A stretch of 7,598 nucleotides of DNA from positions 1 through 7,598 of the forward strand of contig JAOTZF010000084.1 in assembly GCA_029861485.1 (NCBI GenBank), given 5' to 3'. Of this stretch, positions 1 through 5,960 are shown one piece after another (position 1 is the first letter of the stretch; each line of letters begins with the position of its first letter). The position numbers were made by a program, and so were the translations under genes. Below the pieces are notes generated by a model. It had not been told where the DNA came from, did no database searches, and was given only the letters and a program-made list of their open reading frames with translations. The stretch comes from Thermoleophilia bacterium (lineage in GTDB: Bacteria; Actinomycetota; Thermoleophilia; Miltoncostaeales; Miltoncostaeaceae).

Positions 1-2339
1 GCGATGCCCTCGCGCCGCAACTCGGTGAAGCTCGTGGCGCTCCAGACATCCGCCTCGATACCGAACTCCTCACGCAGGAGATCCGCCCCGGCGAGTACCT
101 CCCTGAGGATGGATCCGGAGCCCAGCAGCTGCGCCTTGGCGCCCTCGACCCCGCGCACCCGATGGAGCCCGCGCAGGATGCCCTCCTGGCTGCCTTCGGG
201 CATGGCGGGATGAGCGTAGTTCTCGTTCTCGACGGTGATGTAGTAGTAGACGTCTTCCTGCTCGCCGACCATGTGGCGCAGGCCGTCCTGGATGATCACG
301 GCGATCTCGTAGCCGTAGGCGGCATCGTAGGACCGGCAGTTCGGGATCGTCGCCGAAAGCAGGTGACTGTGGCCGTCCTGGTGCTGCAGGCCCTCGCCGT
401 TGAGTGTGGTTCGGCCGGAGGTCGCCCCGATCAAGAAGCCGCGCGTGCGGTTGTCGCCGGCCGCCCAGGCAAGGTCGCCGATCCGCTGGAAGCCGAACAT
501 CGAATAGAAGATGTAGAAGGGGATCATCTGCGTCGCGTGGTTCGAGTACGCGGTCCCGCCCGCGATCCAGCTGGAGACGGCCCCGGCCTCGGTGATGCCC
601 TCCTCGAGCATCTGGCCGGTCTTGTCCTCCCGGTAGAACATCAGCTGCTCGGAGTCCTCGGGCTCGTACAGCTGTCCGACGTGCGAGTAGATGCCGAACT
701 GACGGAACAGGCCCTCCATCCCGAATGTGCGCGATTCGTCCGGCACGATGGGAACGACGCGGCTCCCGATGTGATCGTCGCGTAGCAGCGCGGTGAGTAG
801 GCGCACGAAGGCCATGGTCGTGGAGATCTCGCGTTCGCCCGTGCCCTCCAGCAGCTTGGCGAGGCTCTCGAGTGACGGCACGGGGAGCGGCTCGGCCACC
901 TTGCGCCGTCGCGTGGGGAGCCACCCGCCCAGCGCGCTGCGGCGCTCCTTCAGGTATGCGAGGTCCTCCGAGTCCTCAGCCGGCCGGCTGTAGGCGATGC
1001 GATCGACGTCGTCGTCAGAGATGTCCAGGTAGAAGCGGTCGCGGAACGCCCTGAGGTCATCGACGCTCATCTTCTTCTGCTGGTGAGTGATGTTCATGCC
1101 CTCACCCGACTTGCCCATGCCATAGCCCTTGACCGTCTTAGCCAGGACCACGGTGGGCTGTCCCTGGTGCCGCACGGCCGCGTCGTAGGCCGCGTAGACC
1201 TTCTCGGGATCGAGTCCGCCGCGGTTCAGCCGCCAGATATCCGCGTCGCTCCAGTCGGCCACGCGCTGCTTCAGCTCCGGGTACTTGCCGAAGAAGTGCT
1301 CACGCACGTAGGCCCCGTCGCGTGCCTTGAACACCTGGTACTCGCCGTCGACGGCCTCCTCCATACGGCGCACCAGCAGGCCGTCGTGGTCGGTCGACAG
1401 CAGCGGGTCCCAGCGCGATCCCCAGACCGCCTTGATCACGTTCCAGCCCGCTCCGCGGAAGACGGTCTCGAGCTCCTGGATGATCTTGCCGTTGCCACGC
1501 ACCGGGCCGTCGAGGCGCTGCAGGTTGCAGTTGACGACGAAGATCAAGTTGTCGAGGCGCTCGCGGCCGGCGAGCGAGATCGCGCCGAGGGCCTCGGGCT
1601 CGTCGGTCTCGCCGTCACCCAAGAAGATCCACACCTTGCGGCCTGAGGTATCGCTGATGCCACGGTCGGTGAGGTAGCGCATGAAGCGTGCCTGGTAGAT
1701 GCCCATGATCGGTCCCAGGCCCATGGACACCGTGGGGAACTGCCAGAACTCCGGCATCAACCACGGGTGCGGGTACGAGCTCAGACCGCCGGCCGACACC
1801 TCCTGCCGGAAACCGTCGAGTTGCTGCTCGCTCAGCCGTCCCTCAAGAAACGCGCGGGCGTAGATGCCGGGTGAGGAGTGGCCCTGCATGTAGACGAGGT
1901 CGCCCCCGTGCTCGGCGCTCGGGGCACGCCAGAAGTGGTTGAAGCCCACCTCGTAGAGCACGGCAGCCGACTGGTAGCTGGCGATATGGCCACCCAGCTC
2001 CGAGCTCTCCTTGTTCGCGCGTAGCACCATGGCCATGGCGTTCCAGCGAATGAGCGAGCGGATCCGACGTTCGATCTCGAGGTCGCCGGGGAACTCGGGC
2101 TGGTCGTCGACGTGGATGGTGTTGACGTAGGGAGTCGGCTGCCCGGCCGCCGAGATCGCGGCACCACGATCGTTGGCCCTTTCGATGACCCTCTCGACCA
2201 GGCTGTGGGCGCGATGCGGACCGTCGTGGAGCACGACGGCGTCGATCGCCTCGAGCCACTCCCGAGTTTCTTCACCGTCCAGGTCGGGCCCGCCGTTCGA
2301 GCGGGCGTCGACATCCTGTTTCTCGTGCCTGGTAGCCAT
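1..2339 (-). CDS. aceE: Pyruvate dehydrogenase E1 component, homodimeric type (3' end outside window)
   Basis: E1 of the pyruvate dehydrogenase complex: thiamine-diphosphate-dependent decarboxylation of pyruvate and acetylation of the E2 lipoyl group, in the cytoplasm. 779 complete codons are visible; the E. coli enzyme has 887 residues, so roughly the last 110 or more are missing. The reading is continuous with no internal stop. Seen: the N-terminal block around residues 71-105 (YVNTI, then RRIRSLIRWNAMAMV), GHSSPGIYARAFLEGRL at 153-169, the ThDP/Mg motif GDGE at 241-244 closing with NCN at 270-272, NITHQQKKM with His419 (probable counterpart of E. coli His407), DESRTFGMEGLF, LEEGITEAGA with Glu584 (probable counterpart of Glu571), and QLLGSGSILR then TSFTELRREG near the cut. 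The ATG at 2339 gives an N-terminus resembling known AceE (GEETREWLEAID) and no in-frame start lies just upstream. It has no good Shine-Dalgarno. The neighbouring genes are not E2 or E3. Confidence 0.97.
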   Translation of the reverse strand, partial: MATRHEKQDVDARSNGGPDLDGEETREWLEAIDAVVLHDGPHRAHSLVERVIERANDRGAAISAAGQPTPYVNTIHVDDQPEFPGDLEIERRIRSLIRWNAMAMVLRANKESSELGGHIASYQSAAVLYEVGFNHFWRAPSAEHGGDLVYMQGHSSPGIYARAFLEGRLSEQQLDGFRQEVSAGGLSSYPHPWLMPEFWQFPTVSMGLGPIMGIYQARFMRYLTDRGISDTSGRKVWIFLGDGETDEPEALGAISLAGRERLDNLIFVVNCNLQRLDGPVRGNGKIIQELETVFRGAGWNVIKAVWGSRWDPLLSTDHDGLLVRRMEEAVDGEYQVFKARDGAYVREHFFGKYPELKQRVADWSDADIWRLNRGGLDPEKVYAAYDAAVRHQGQPTVVLAKTVKGYGMGKSGEGMNITHQQKKMSVDDLRAFRDRFYLDISDDDVDRIAYSRPAEDSEDLAYLKERRSALGGWLPTRRRKVAEPLPVPSLESLAKLLEGTGEREISTTMAFVRLLTALLRDDHIGSRVVPIVPDESRTFGMEGLFRQFGIYSHVGQLYEPEDSEQLMFYREDKTGQMLEEGITEAGAVSSWIAGGTAYSNHATQMIPFYIFYSMFGFQRIGDLAWAAGDNRTRGFLIGATSGRTTLNGEGLQHQDGHSHLLSATIPNCRSYDAAYGYEIAVIIQDGLRHMVGEQEDVYYYITVENENYAHPAMPEGSQEGILRGLHRVRGVEGAKAQLLGSGSILREVLAGADLLREEFGIEADVWSATSFTELRREGI

Positions 2340-2345
2340 GGTCCG

Positions 2346-2351
2346 AGTATT
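2346..2351 (-). promoter_or_regulatory. Possible -10 element of aceE (leaderless)
   Basis: On the minus strand the hexamer AATACT (4 of 6 matches to TATAAT) ends 6 nt before the aceE ATG, which would put the transcription start at or next to the A of the start codon. There is no Shine-Dalgarno in front of this ATG, which suits a leaderless mRNA, common in actinobacteria. No convincing -35 box was seen. The match is short and could be chance. Confidence 0.3.
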
Positions 2352-2502
2352 GCGGAGATCAGCGCGACTCGCCGCACCGAAAACCGCACCGGCAACATCT
2401 GTGGCAACAGCGGCCGGTACCGCGACGCGGGGGGTGGAGAGGTCTTCGTCTCTGGGGGCGCCGCCCGGGTGACGCCGCGCCATCGGCCTATTGATCATCA
2501 CG

Positions 2503-2514
2503 CGCAACGTTGCG
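2503..2514. promoter_or_regulatory. Perfect 12-bp palindrome CGCAACGTTGCG, candidate operator
   Basis: CGCAAC/GTTGCG is a perfect inverted repeat with no spacer. It lies in the 223-nt non-coding stretch between the aceE start and the small ORF at 2563, about 165 nt upstream of aceE and 49 nt upstream of the small ORF. The AACGTT core with a central CG resembles LacI-family operators in general shape, but no regulator gene is present to pair it with. A short TGATCA palindrome (2492-2497) sits 5 nt to its left. Confidence 0.35.
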
Positions 2515-2542
2515 AGCCGGGGCGCAGCGGATCGCGAACCGA

Positions 2543-2554
2543 CTCGCCGGCGAG
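2543..2554. promoter_or_regulatory. Perfect 12-bp palindrome CTCGCCGGCGAG next to a ribosome binding site
   Basis: CTCGCC/GGCGAG is a perfect inverted repeat that abuts the purine-rich stretch AGAGGGAG (2553-2560) in front of the ATG at 2563. It could be an operator half of a pair with the palindrome at 2503-2514, whose centre is 40 bp away, or it could mask the ribosome binding site in RNA. It is made only of common GC-rich words apart from its outer bases, so chance is a real alternative. Confidence 0.25.
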
Positions 2555-2562
2555 AGGGAGCG

Positions 2563-2655
2563 ATGAGCGCTTTCCATACCTTCTTCATCCCCGATAGTCG
2601 TCCCGAGATCGCCCATCCGATGCTCGACCGCGCGCTGCGCACGCCCGGCCAGTAA
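2563..2655 (+). CDS. Small ORF of 30 codons, possibly the 5' fragment of a broken gene
   Basis: An ATG preceded by a purine-rich ribosome binding site (AGAGGGAG, ending 2 nt before the ATG) opens a 30-residue frame that begins MSAFHTFFIPDSRPEIAHP and stops at TAA. About 80% of its third positions are G or C, as in the real genes here, so it looks like translated or once-translated sequence. I do not recognise the peptide. It is directly followed by the coding-like stretch at 2663-3052 in another frame, so the two may be parts of one former gene separated by a frameshift or deletion. An independent small protein is the alternative. Confidence 0.35.
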   Translation: MSAFHTFFIPDSRPEIAHPMLDRALRTPGQ

Positions 2656-2662
2656 TCGGTGA

Positions 2663-3052
2663 GCCAGAACGACCCTCGCGGCGGGGCGTGCCGCCGACGC
2701 CGCAGAAGTGGGCCAAGCGGGTGAGCGCGGGCTGGTGGGCCGGGCAGCCGTGAAGGCCGCCGGAGAGGGGAGCTTCGATCTCGCGGGTGAGTACGTCGCC
2801 AATGGCAGCGGGCGCAACCCGGGCGCCAAGAACGCGACGACCAACCTGGCGTTCGAGGGCGGGGTCAACGCGATGACCGCCGAGGGCTTCCGCGTGCTGA
2901 TCGATGAGGCGCGCCGAGGAAAGTTCGACAGCATCCGGTTCCTTGCTCGTGCGTGCCCGAGGGGTCCGACGCCGAGTGGCGGCGGATGGTTCGAACTGGT
3001 AAGCGGCGTCATGGCCGGCTGGGCGGAAGCGGACCCGCGCGTAGTCTTCTAG
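2663..3052 (+). pseudogene. Unrecognised coding remnant with paired frameshifts
   Basis: The frame from 2663 (after a TGA) to the TAG at 3050-3052 has strong coding character: nearly 90% G/C at third positions through about 2945, and a plausible globular composition (AAVKAAGEGSFDLAGEYVAN, later GFRVLIDEARRGKFDSIRF). A GTG at 2708 could start a 114-residue product, but its ribosome binding site is unclear. Near 2950 the sensible reading moves to the +1 frame (VPEGSDAEWRRMV, about 2953-2991), then returns to the first frame for ELVSGVMAGWAEADPRVVF. Two compensating indels would explain this. I cannot assign a family. The 30-codon ORF at 2563 may be its 5' end. It stops 1 nt before the HD-domain gene, suggesting they once formed an operon. 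The minus-strand frames over the same DNA are Pro/Ser/Arg-rich and look like shadows. Confidence 0.5.
3042..3047 (+). promoter_or_regulatory. Possible -10 element of the HD-domain gene (leaderless)
   Basis: TAGTCT fits the actinobacterial TANNNT -10 pattern and lies 6 nt before the GTG at 3054, the same spacing as the candidate in front of aceE. There is no Shine-Dalgarno before this GTG, so a leaderless transcript starting at or near the start codon is plausible. No -35 was recognised. Confidence 0.3.
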
Positions 3053-3053
3053 T

Positions 3054-3638
3054 GTGCGTCGGGTGGCACACGGCATCGAGCGCGACCGTGAGGCGGCCTG
3101 GGACCTGCTCTGCGAGTGGGTGGAGGGCGAGGCACTGCGACGGCACTGCCGCGCCGTGGAGGTCGCGATGCGCGCCTACGCGGCCGAGCTGGGGGAGGAC
3201 GAGGACGTATGGGGGTGCGTCGGACTGCTGCACGATTTCGACTGGGAACGGCACCCGAGCTTGGAGCAGCATCCCGCCGACGGCGAGCCCGTCCTGGCCG
3301 AGGCCGGCTACCCGGACTGGTTTAGGCGCGCGATCTTGAGCCACGCCGAGCACACCGGCATACCCCGGGAGTCGGCGTTGGAGCACCACCTGTTCGCCTG
3401 CGACGAGCTGGCGGGCTTTCTGCACGCCTGCGGTCTGGTGCGCCCGACGGGGCTGGACGGCATTACGCCGAAATCGGTCAAGAAGAAGCTGAAGGACAAG
3501 CGCTTCGCCGCGAATGTCAGCCGCGACGACGTGCGGAACGGCGCCCAGGAGATCGGTCGCTCGCTCGACGATCACATCGCCGTCGTGGCGGCGGCGCTGC
3601 TGCCGATCTCGGAGGAGCTCGGCTTGCCGCAGGGCTGA
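3054..3638 (+). CDS. HD-domain phosphohydrolase family protein
   Basis: A 194-residue soluble protein of the HD superfamily, metal-dependent phosphohydrolases acting on nucleotides and other phosphate esters. The metal-ligand pattern is complete: His31 (RRHCRAVEVAM), His60-Asp61 in GLLHDFDWERH, His97 in AILSHAEHTG and Asp117 in FACDELAGFL. The C-terminal half (ITPKSVKKKLKDKRFAANV, SRDDVRNGAQEIG, SLDDHIAVV) is typical of small stand-alone HD hydrolases often annotated only as 'HD domain protein' or 'hydrolase', and the length fits. The substrate is unknown. The GTG at 3054 is chosen because it leaves a short N-terminus before the conserved LLCEWVEGEALRRH; another GTG at 3063 is possible. No ribosome binding site is seen. 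The gene is intact although the coding stretches on both sides are broken, which suggests it is still under selection. Confidence 0.9.
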   Translation: MRRVAHGIERDREAAWDLLCEWVEGEALRRHCRAVEVAMRAYAAELGEDEDVWGCVGLLHDFDWERHPSLEQHPADGEPVLAEAGYPDWFRRAILSHAEHTGIPRESALEHHLFACDELAGFLHACGLVRPTGLDGITPKSVKKKLKDKRFAANVSRDDVRNGAQEIGRSLDDHIAVVAAALLPISEELGLPQG

Positions 3639-4307
3639 TCGGCGTGGGCGGCTCGTGACCTCAGCGTGGACGGGGAGTTCGAGGCGATGCTGCCAGGCCG
3701 AGCGGCTCGACCTGGTCTGGATCTCCTCGCCCGACCCACCTGCACGCCCAGCAGACGATCCGCGCGCTCGGCAGCCGCACCCACGTCTTCTGCGAGAAGC
3801 CCTTGGCCCTGGCCGTCGAGGACTGCGAGACGTCGCCGCCGTCGGTGCGGAGCATCCGGATCAGTTTGCTGCGGTCGGGTTCATGCGCCGCTACGACTCG
3901 CACTACGGTGGGCCAAGCACCAGATCGATGCCGGGGCGATCGGCGAGCCCTCCTTGGTCAGGTCCCATTCGGCGGACATGAACGAGACCGCCGCGTTCCA
4001 AGTCGAGTACTCGCGCACCAGCGGCGGCTACTTCCTCGACATCAGATCCACGACATCGATCTGGCGCGGTAGACGCTCGGCTCAGAGGTAGAGGCCTGCT
4101 GGGCCGTCGGGCGTGCGTAGTGCATCCGGAGTTCGCCGAGGTGGGCGACGTCGACAACGCCGTCAGCCTGTGCCGTTTCGCTAGCGGCGCCGTCGCCAGC
4201 CTCACGTGAGCCGCACGGCCTTACCCGGGTACGAGGTCGACACCGAGGTCTTCGGCGGCGAGGGCCAGATTCAGATCGGCGCCGGTCCTGCGAGGCCGCG
4301 GTTGTGA
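3639..4307 (+). pseudogene. Gfo/Idh/MocA-family oxidoreductase pseudogene (inositol 2-dehydrogenase-like)
   Basis: Remains of an NAD(P)-dependent sugar or inositol dehydrogenase. Conserved blocks occur in the right order but in different frames: DGEFEAMLP (3669-3695), LDLVWISSP (3706-3732), THLHAQQTIRAL followed by HVFCEKPLALAVEDC (3734-3826, containing the family's EKP lysine), VAAVGAEHPDQFAAVGFMRRYDSHY (from about 3832), WAKHQIDAGAIGEPSLVRS through TSGGYFLDI (3909-4043), IHDIDLAR (4046-4069), TLGSEVEACWAVG (4073-4111), VHPEFAEVGDVDNAV through FASGAVASLT (4120-4206), then SRTALPGYEVDTEVFGGEG (4209-4265). That needs about seven frameshifts plus an in-frame TAG at 4070. Most of the N-terminal Rossmann fold is missing; a possible GLIGVG trace overlaps the end of the HD gene (from 3632), hinting at a deletion. 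The product cannot be made. The blocks resemble myo-inositol 2-dehydrogenase relatives, but the substrate is uncertain. Confidence 0.93.
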
Positions 4308-4386
4308 TCGGCGACGCCACGGGCCTAGCGAATCGTGGAGATGGAGCGGGTGATTGAGCGCCGCGTCCGGCGCGAGTTGCATACGG
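4308..4386. other. Short gap between convergent pseudogene and L,D-transpeptidase gene
   Basis: No intact gene. A plus-strand reading from about 4332 (IVEMERVIERRVRRELHTA) may be the last trace of the dehydrogenase pseudogene, but the match is too weak to extend it. The stretch holds the hairpin described at 4358-4373. Confidence 0.4.
4358..4373 (-). terminator. Hairpin downstream of the L,D-transpeptidase gene
   Basis: A perfect 6-bp stem (GCGCCG/CGGCGC) with a 4-nt loop begins 13 nt past the stop codon of the minus-strand L,D-transpeptidase gene. It has no U-tract, so if it ends transcription it is not a canonical intrinsic terminator. It could also work for the convergent plus-strand remnant. 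Confidence 0.3.
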
Positions 4387-5409
4387 CTAGGCGATGTTGA
4401 CGACGGGCGTCCCCAACGGAACTCGTGGCCAGAGCCAGAGGATGTCCGCGTTGGTGTTCCGCGTGCAGCCGAGGGAGTAGTAGCGGAAGACGTGCTTCAG
4501 CAAGTGCTCCTGATTGGTGCCGTGGATGCCGTACCCGCGGTAGTACCAGAGCACCTTCGGCCCGAAGGCCGCGCGCGGGCCGTTGGTCTTCGAGTAGACG
4601 CGGTAGCGGCCGAGCGGCGTCGGGGTGGCGGGCTTGCCGAAGACGACCTCGTGCACCCGGCGTAGCGTGCCGCGCTCGTAGTAGTAGAGGCGGCGTTCGC
4701 TCAGGTCCTGAACGATGTAGTGCGACGCGTCCTTCGGTACGCCGTGGGGGTTGCGGGCGAAGAACCGGATGGTCCGGGCGGCGGCGGAGCCCTTCCGGTC
4801 GACTCCCTTGCGGCCAGGTGCGATCAGGCGCAGCCTCCAGGCACCTTCTGCCGGCACACGCACTGACGCGGCGATCCGCCCGCCGGGCCTCACCGTCGGT
4901 CGGGCGAGCCTGACGACTCGACTCCCGCGGCTGGCCTCGATGATCGCGCGCTCGCCGGGCCTTGCCGGCCACACACGCCCCTTCACCTGGATCGGCCGGC
5001 CGGCGATCGCCTCCTTCGCGTCGACCGTCGCGGCGATGGCGGCGCGGCGCCGCAGTGCGGCATTGACCCGCTGCGGCCCGGGCGTGAGGCGGCCGTCAAC
5101 CTTGATCGAGGCTCGCAGCCTCATGGAAGAGCGGAGCGGCAGCCGCGCGTGGAAGCGGCCCTTTTGATCTGACTTCACGACCGCGAGGCGCTTCCAGCCG
5201 TAGTTGGGCAGCCGGCGCTCGATGTAGACCTTGGTCGACCTGGCGGGGGAGATTCGGCCCTTCACCGTGGTCCGCTTGCCGACATCGACGATGGGCGTCG
5301 CGGAGAATGCGGTCACGCGGGGCGCGGGCGCTGCGGCCGTGGCGGAGGTGGCGACGGCAAGGGCCACGGCGGCAAGGCCCACCGTCAGAGCGGGGATCTG
5401 AGCACGCAT
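4387..5409 (-). CDS. Secreted L,D-transpeptidase (YkuD domain) with SLGC active-site motif
   Basis: A 340-residue exported enzyme of the YkuD fold, expected to form 3-3 cross-links in peptidoglycan or attach envelope components. Residues 1-27 are a signal peptide (MRAQ, hydrophobic ALTVGLAAVALAVA, then TSATAAA). Two similar beta-rich segments follow, about 31-117 and 122-218, each with a V-K-G-R motif (TTVKGRISPAR at 48-58; IQVKGRVWPAR at 140-150), probably a duplicated Ig-like spacer. The catalytic domain runs from about 228 (HYIVQDLSERRLYYY, TPTPLGRYRVYSK) to the end, with IHGTNQ (His296) and SLGCTRN (Cys315). The family consensus is S/T-H-G-C; here Leu313 replaces that histidine. The ATG at 5409 is chosen because it places the signal peptide at the N-terminus; the frame stays open upstream into the RDD gene, but that part is Arg/Pro-rich antisense-like sequence. 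The RDD gene lies 95 nt upstream on the same strand. Confidence 0.93.
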   Translation of the reverse strand: MRAQIPALTVGLAAVALAVATSATAAAPAPRVTAFSATPIVDVGKRTTVKGRISPARSTKVYIERRLPNYGWKRLAVVKSDQKGRFHARLPLRSSMRLRASIKVDGRLTPGPQRVNAALRRRAAIAATVDAKEAIAGRPIQVKGRVWPARPGERAIIEASRGSRVVRLARPTVRPGGRIAASVRVPAEGAWRLRLIAPGRKGVDRKGSAAARTIRFFARNPHGVPKDASHYIVQDLSERRLYYYERGTLRRVHEVVFGKPATPTPLGRYRVYSKTNGPRAAFGPKVLWYYRGYGIHGTNQEHLLKHVFRYYSLGCTRNTNADILWLWPRVPLGTPVVNIA

Positions 5410-5444
5410 GCGCGGCAGTCTGGGCGAGCGCCGCAGCGTTCGAA

Positions 5445-5458
5445 ACCCGCTTTCGGGT
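5445..5458 (-). terminator. Weak terminator-like hairpin after the RDD gene
   Basis: Read on the minus strand, ACCCG-AAAG-CGGGT forms a perfect 5-bp stem with a 4-nt loop, and two further T follow the final stem T. It lies 47 nt beyond the RDD stop codon and 36 nt before the L,D-transpeptidase ATG. It could separate or attenuate the two genes. The stem and T-run are both short. Confidence 0.35.
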
Positions 5459-5484
5459 GGTCTCGACTTTGCTGCGGTAGGTGG

Positions 5485-5497
5485 CGCCGCAGCGGCG
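5485..5497. repeat. Inverted repeat CGCCGC-A-GCGGCG
   Basis: Perfect 6-bp arms around a single base, 8 nt past the RDD stop codon. It could fold as a short stem and act with the hairpin at 5445-5458 to end RDD transcription. No T-run follows it on either strand. Confidence 0.3.
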
Positions 5498-5504
5498 ACC
5501 CGTG

Positions 5505-5960
5505 TTAGGGAGTGGCCTTCGCGCGCTTCTGCGTCAGCAGTACCTGGTTGGGGTCGTCGACGATGACGGTCTTCATCATGCGATCCCAGACCGTGCGGTT
5601 CTGCTCGCCGCTGAAGATCCAGAAAGCGCCGACGAATTCGAAGAGGCCAAAGGTGAGGTTGTTGAGCACGCCCAAGAGCACGAACTCCCGCACCACCATG
5701 TCGCCATAGCCCGTGAGCGCCGCGTTTCGGGGCGTGAAGGTGTACATGCCGATCAGCTGCTTTCCAGGGGTTTGTCCGCGGGCCCAGACGATCAAGCTCC
5801 AGATGATCCACCCGATGACGAGCGTCACGATGAACAGCACGATGTCGAGCAGATAGGCGCCGAACCGCTTGCCTTTTGAGCTCAGCTGCACGCCCGGCGG
5901 GAGATGGAGCGGTGGCTCATTCGGATTCGTGGAGGTCTGGGTACCGATGGCGGTTCGCAT
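5505..5960 (-). CDS. RDD family integral membrane protein
   Basis: A 151-residue membrane protein. The family signature is present: Arg32 and Asp39 in KRFGAYLLDI at the start of the first membrane segment, the GQTPGKQLIGM motif at 62-72 (family form GQTxGK), and Asp126 in TVWDRMMKTVIV. Hydrophobic segments lie at about 35-60 (long enough for one long or two tightly packed helices) and about 92-117. The N-terminal 25 residues are polar and Pro-rich, likely cytoplasmic. Function is poorly defined for the family; some members are linked to transport or ion homeostasis. The start at 5960 is the only ATG/GTG in frame before an upstream stop, but it lacks a Shine-Dalgarno; a strong one (GGAGG) precedes an out-of-frame ATG at 5989. 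The L,D-transpeptidase gene lies downstream on the same strand; the gene at 6050 is divergent. Confidence 0.88.
   Translation of the reverse strand: MRTAIGTQTSTNPNEPPLHLPPGVQLSSKGKRFGAYLLDIVLFIVTLVIGWIIWSLIVWARGQTPGKQLIGMYTFTPRNAALTGYGDMVVREFVLLGVLNNLTFGLFEFVGAFWIFSGEQNRTVWDRMMKTVIVDDPNQVLLTQKRAKATP

Noticed and set aside
70..1646. Long open frames on both strands across aceE (for example 70-924 minus, 162-785 plus, 1083-1646 plus)
   Set aside because: They overlap the highly conserved aceE reading frame and have the Arg/Pro/Ala- or Val/Leu/His-rich composition typical of shadow frames in GC-rich DNA.
2488..3076. Minus-strand open frames over the 2488-3076 region
   Set aside because: Their composition is Pro/Ser/Arg-rich and no motifs are seen, whereas the plus strand has stronger third-position bias and a protein-like composition.
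3009..3575. Minus-strand open frame across the HD gene
   Set aside because: The plus-strand HD gene carries complete metal-binding motifs; the minus frame is its complement.
3503..4205. Individual short open frames within the dehydrogenase remnant as separate genes
   Set aside because: Each holds only one or two conserved blocks of a single Gfo/Idh/MocA protein, in the correct overall order, so they are pieces of one pseudogene.
2563..4386. Mobile element or integration scar as the cause of the decayed segment
   Set aside because: No transposase, terminal inverted repeats, target duplications, integrase or tRNA gene were seen in or around it.
5410..5811. N-terminal extension of the L,D-transpeptidase to an ATG at 5811
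   Set aside because: It would run through the RDD gene in another frame, its translation is Arg/Pro/His-rich without family resemblance, and it would bury the clear signal peptide that starts at 5409.
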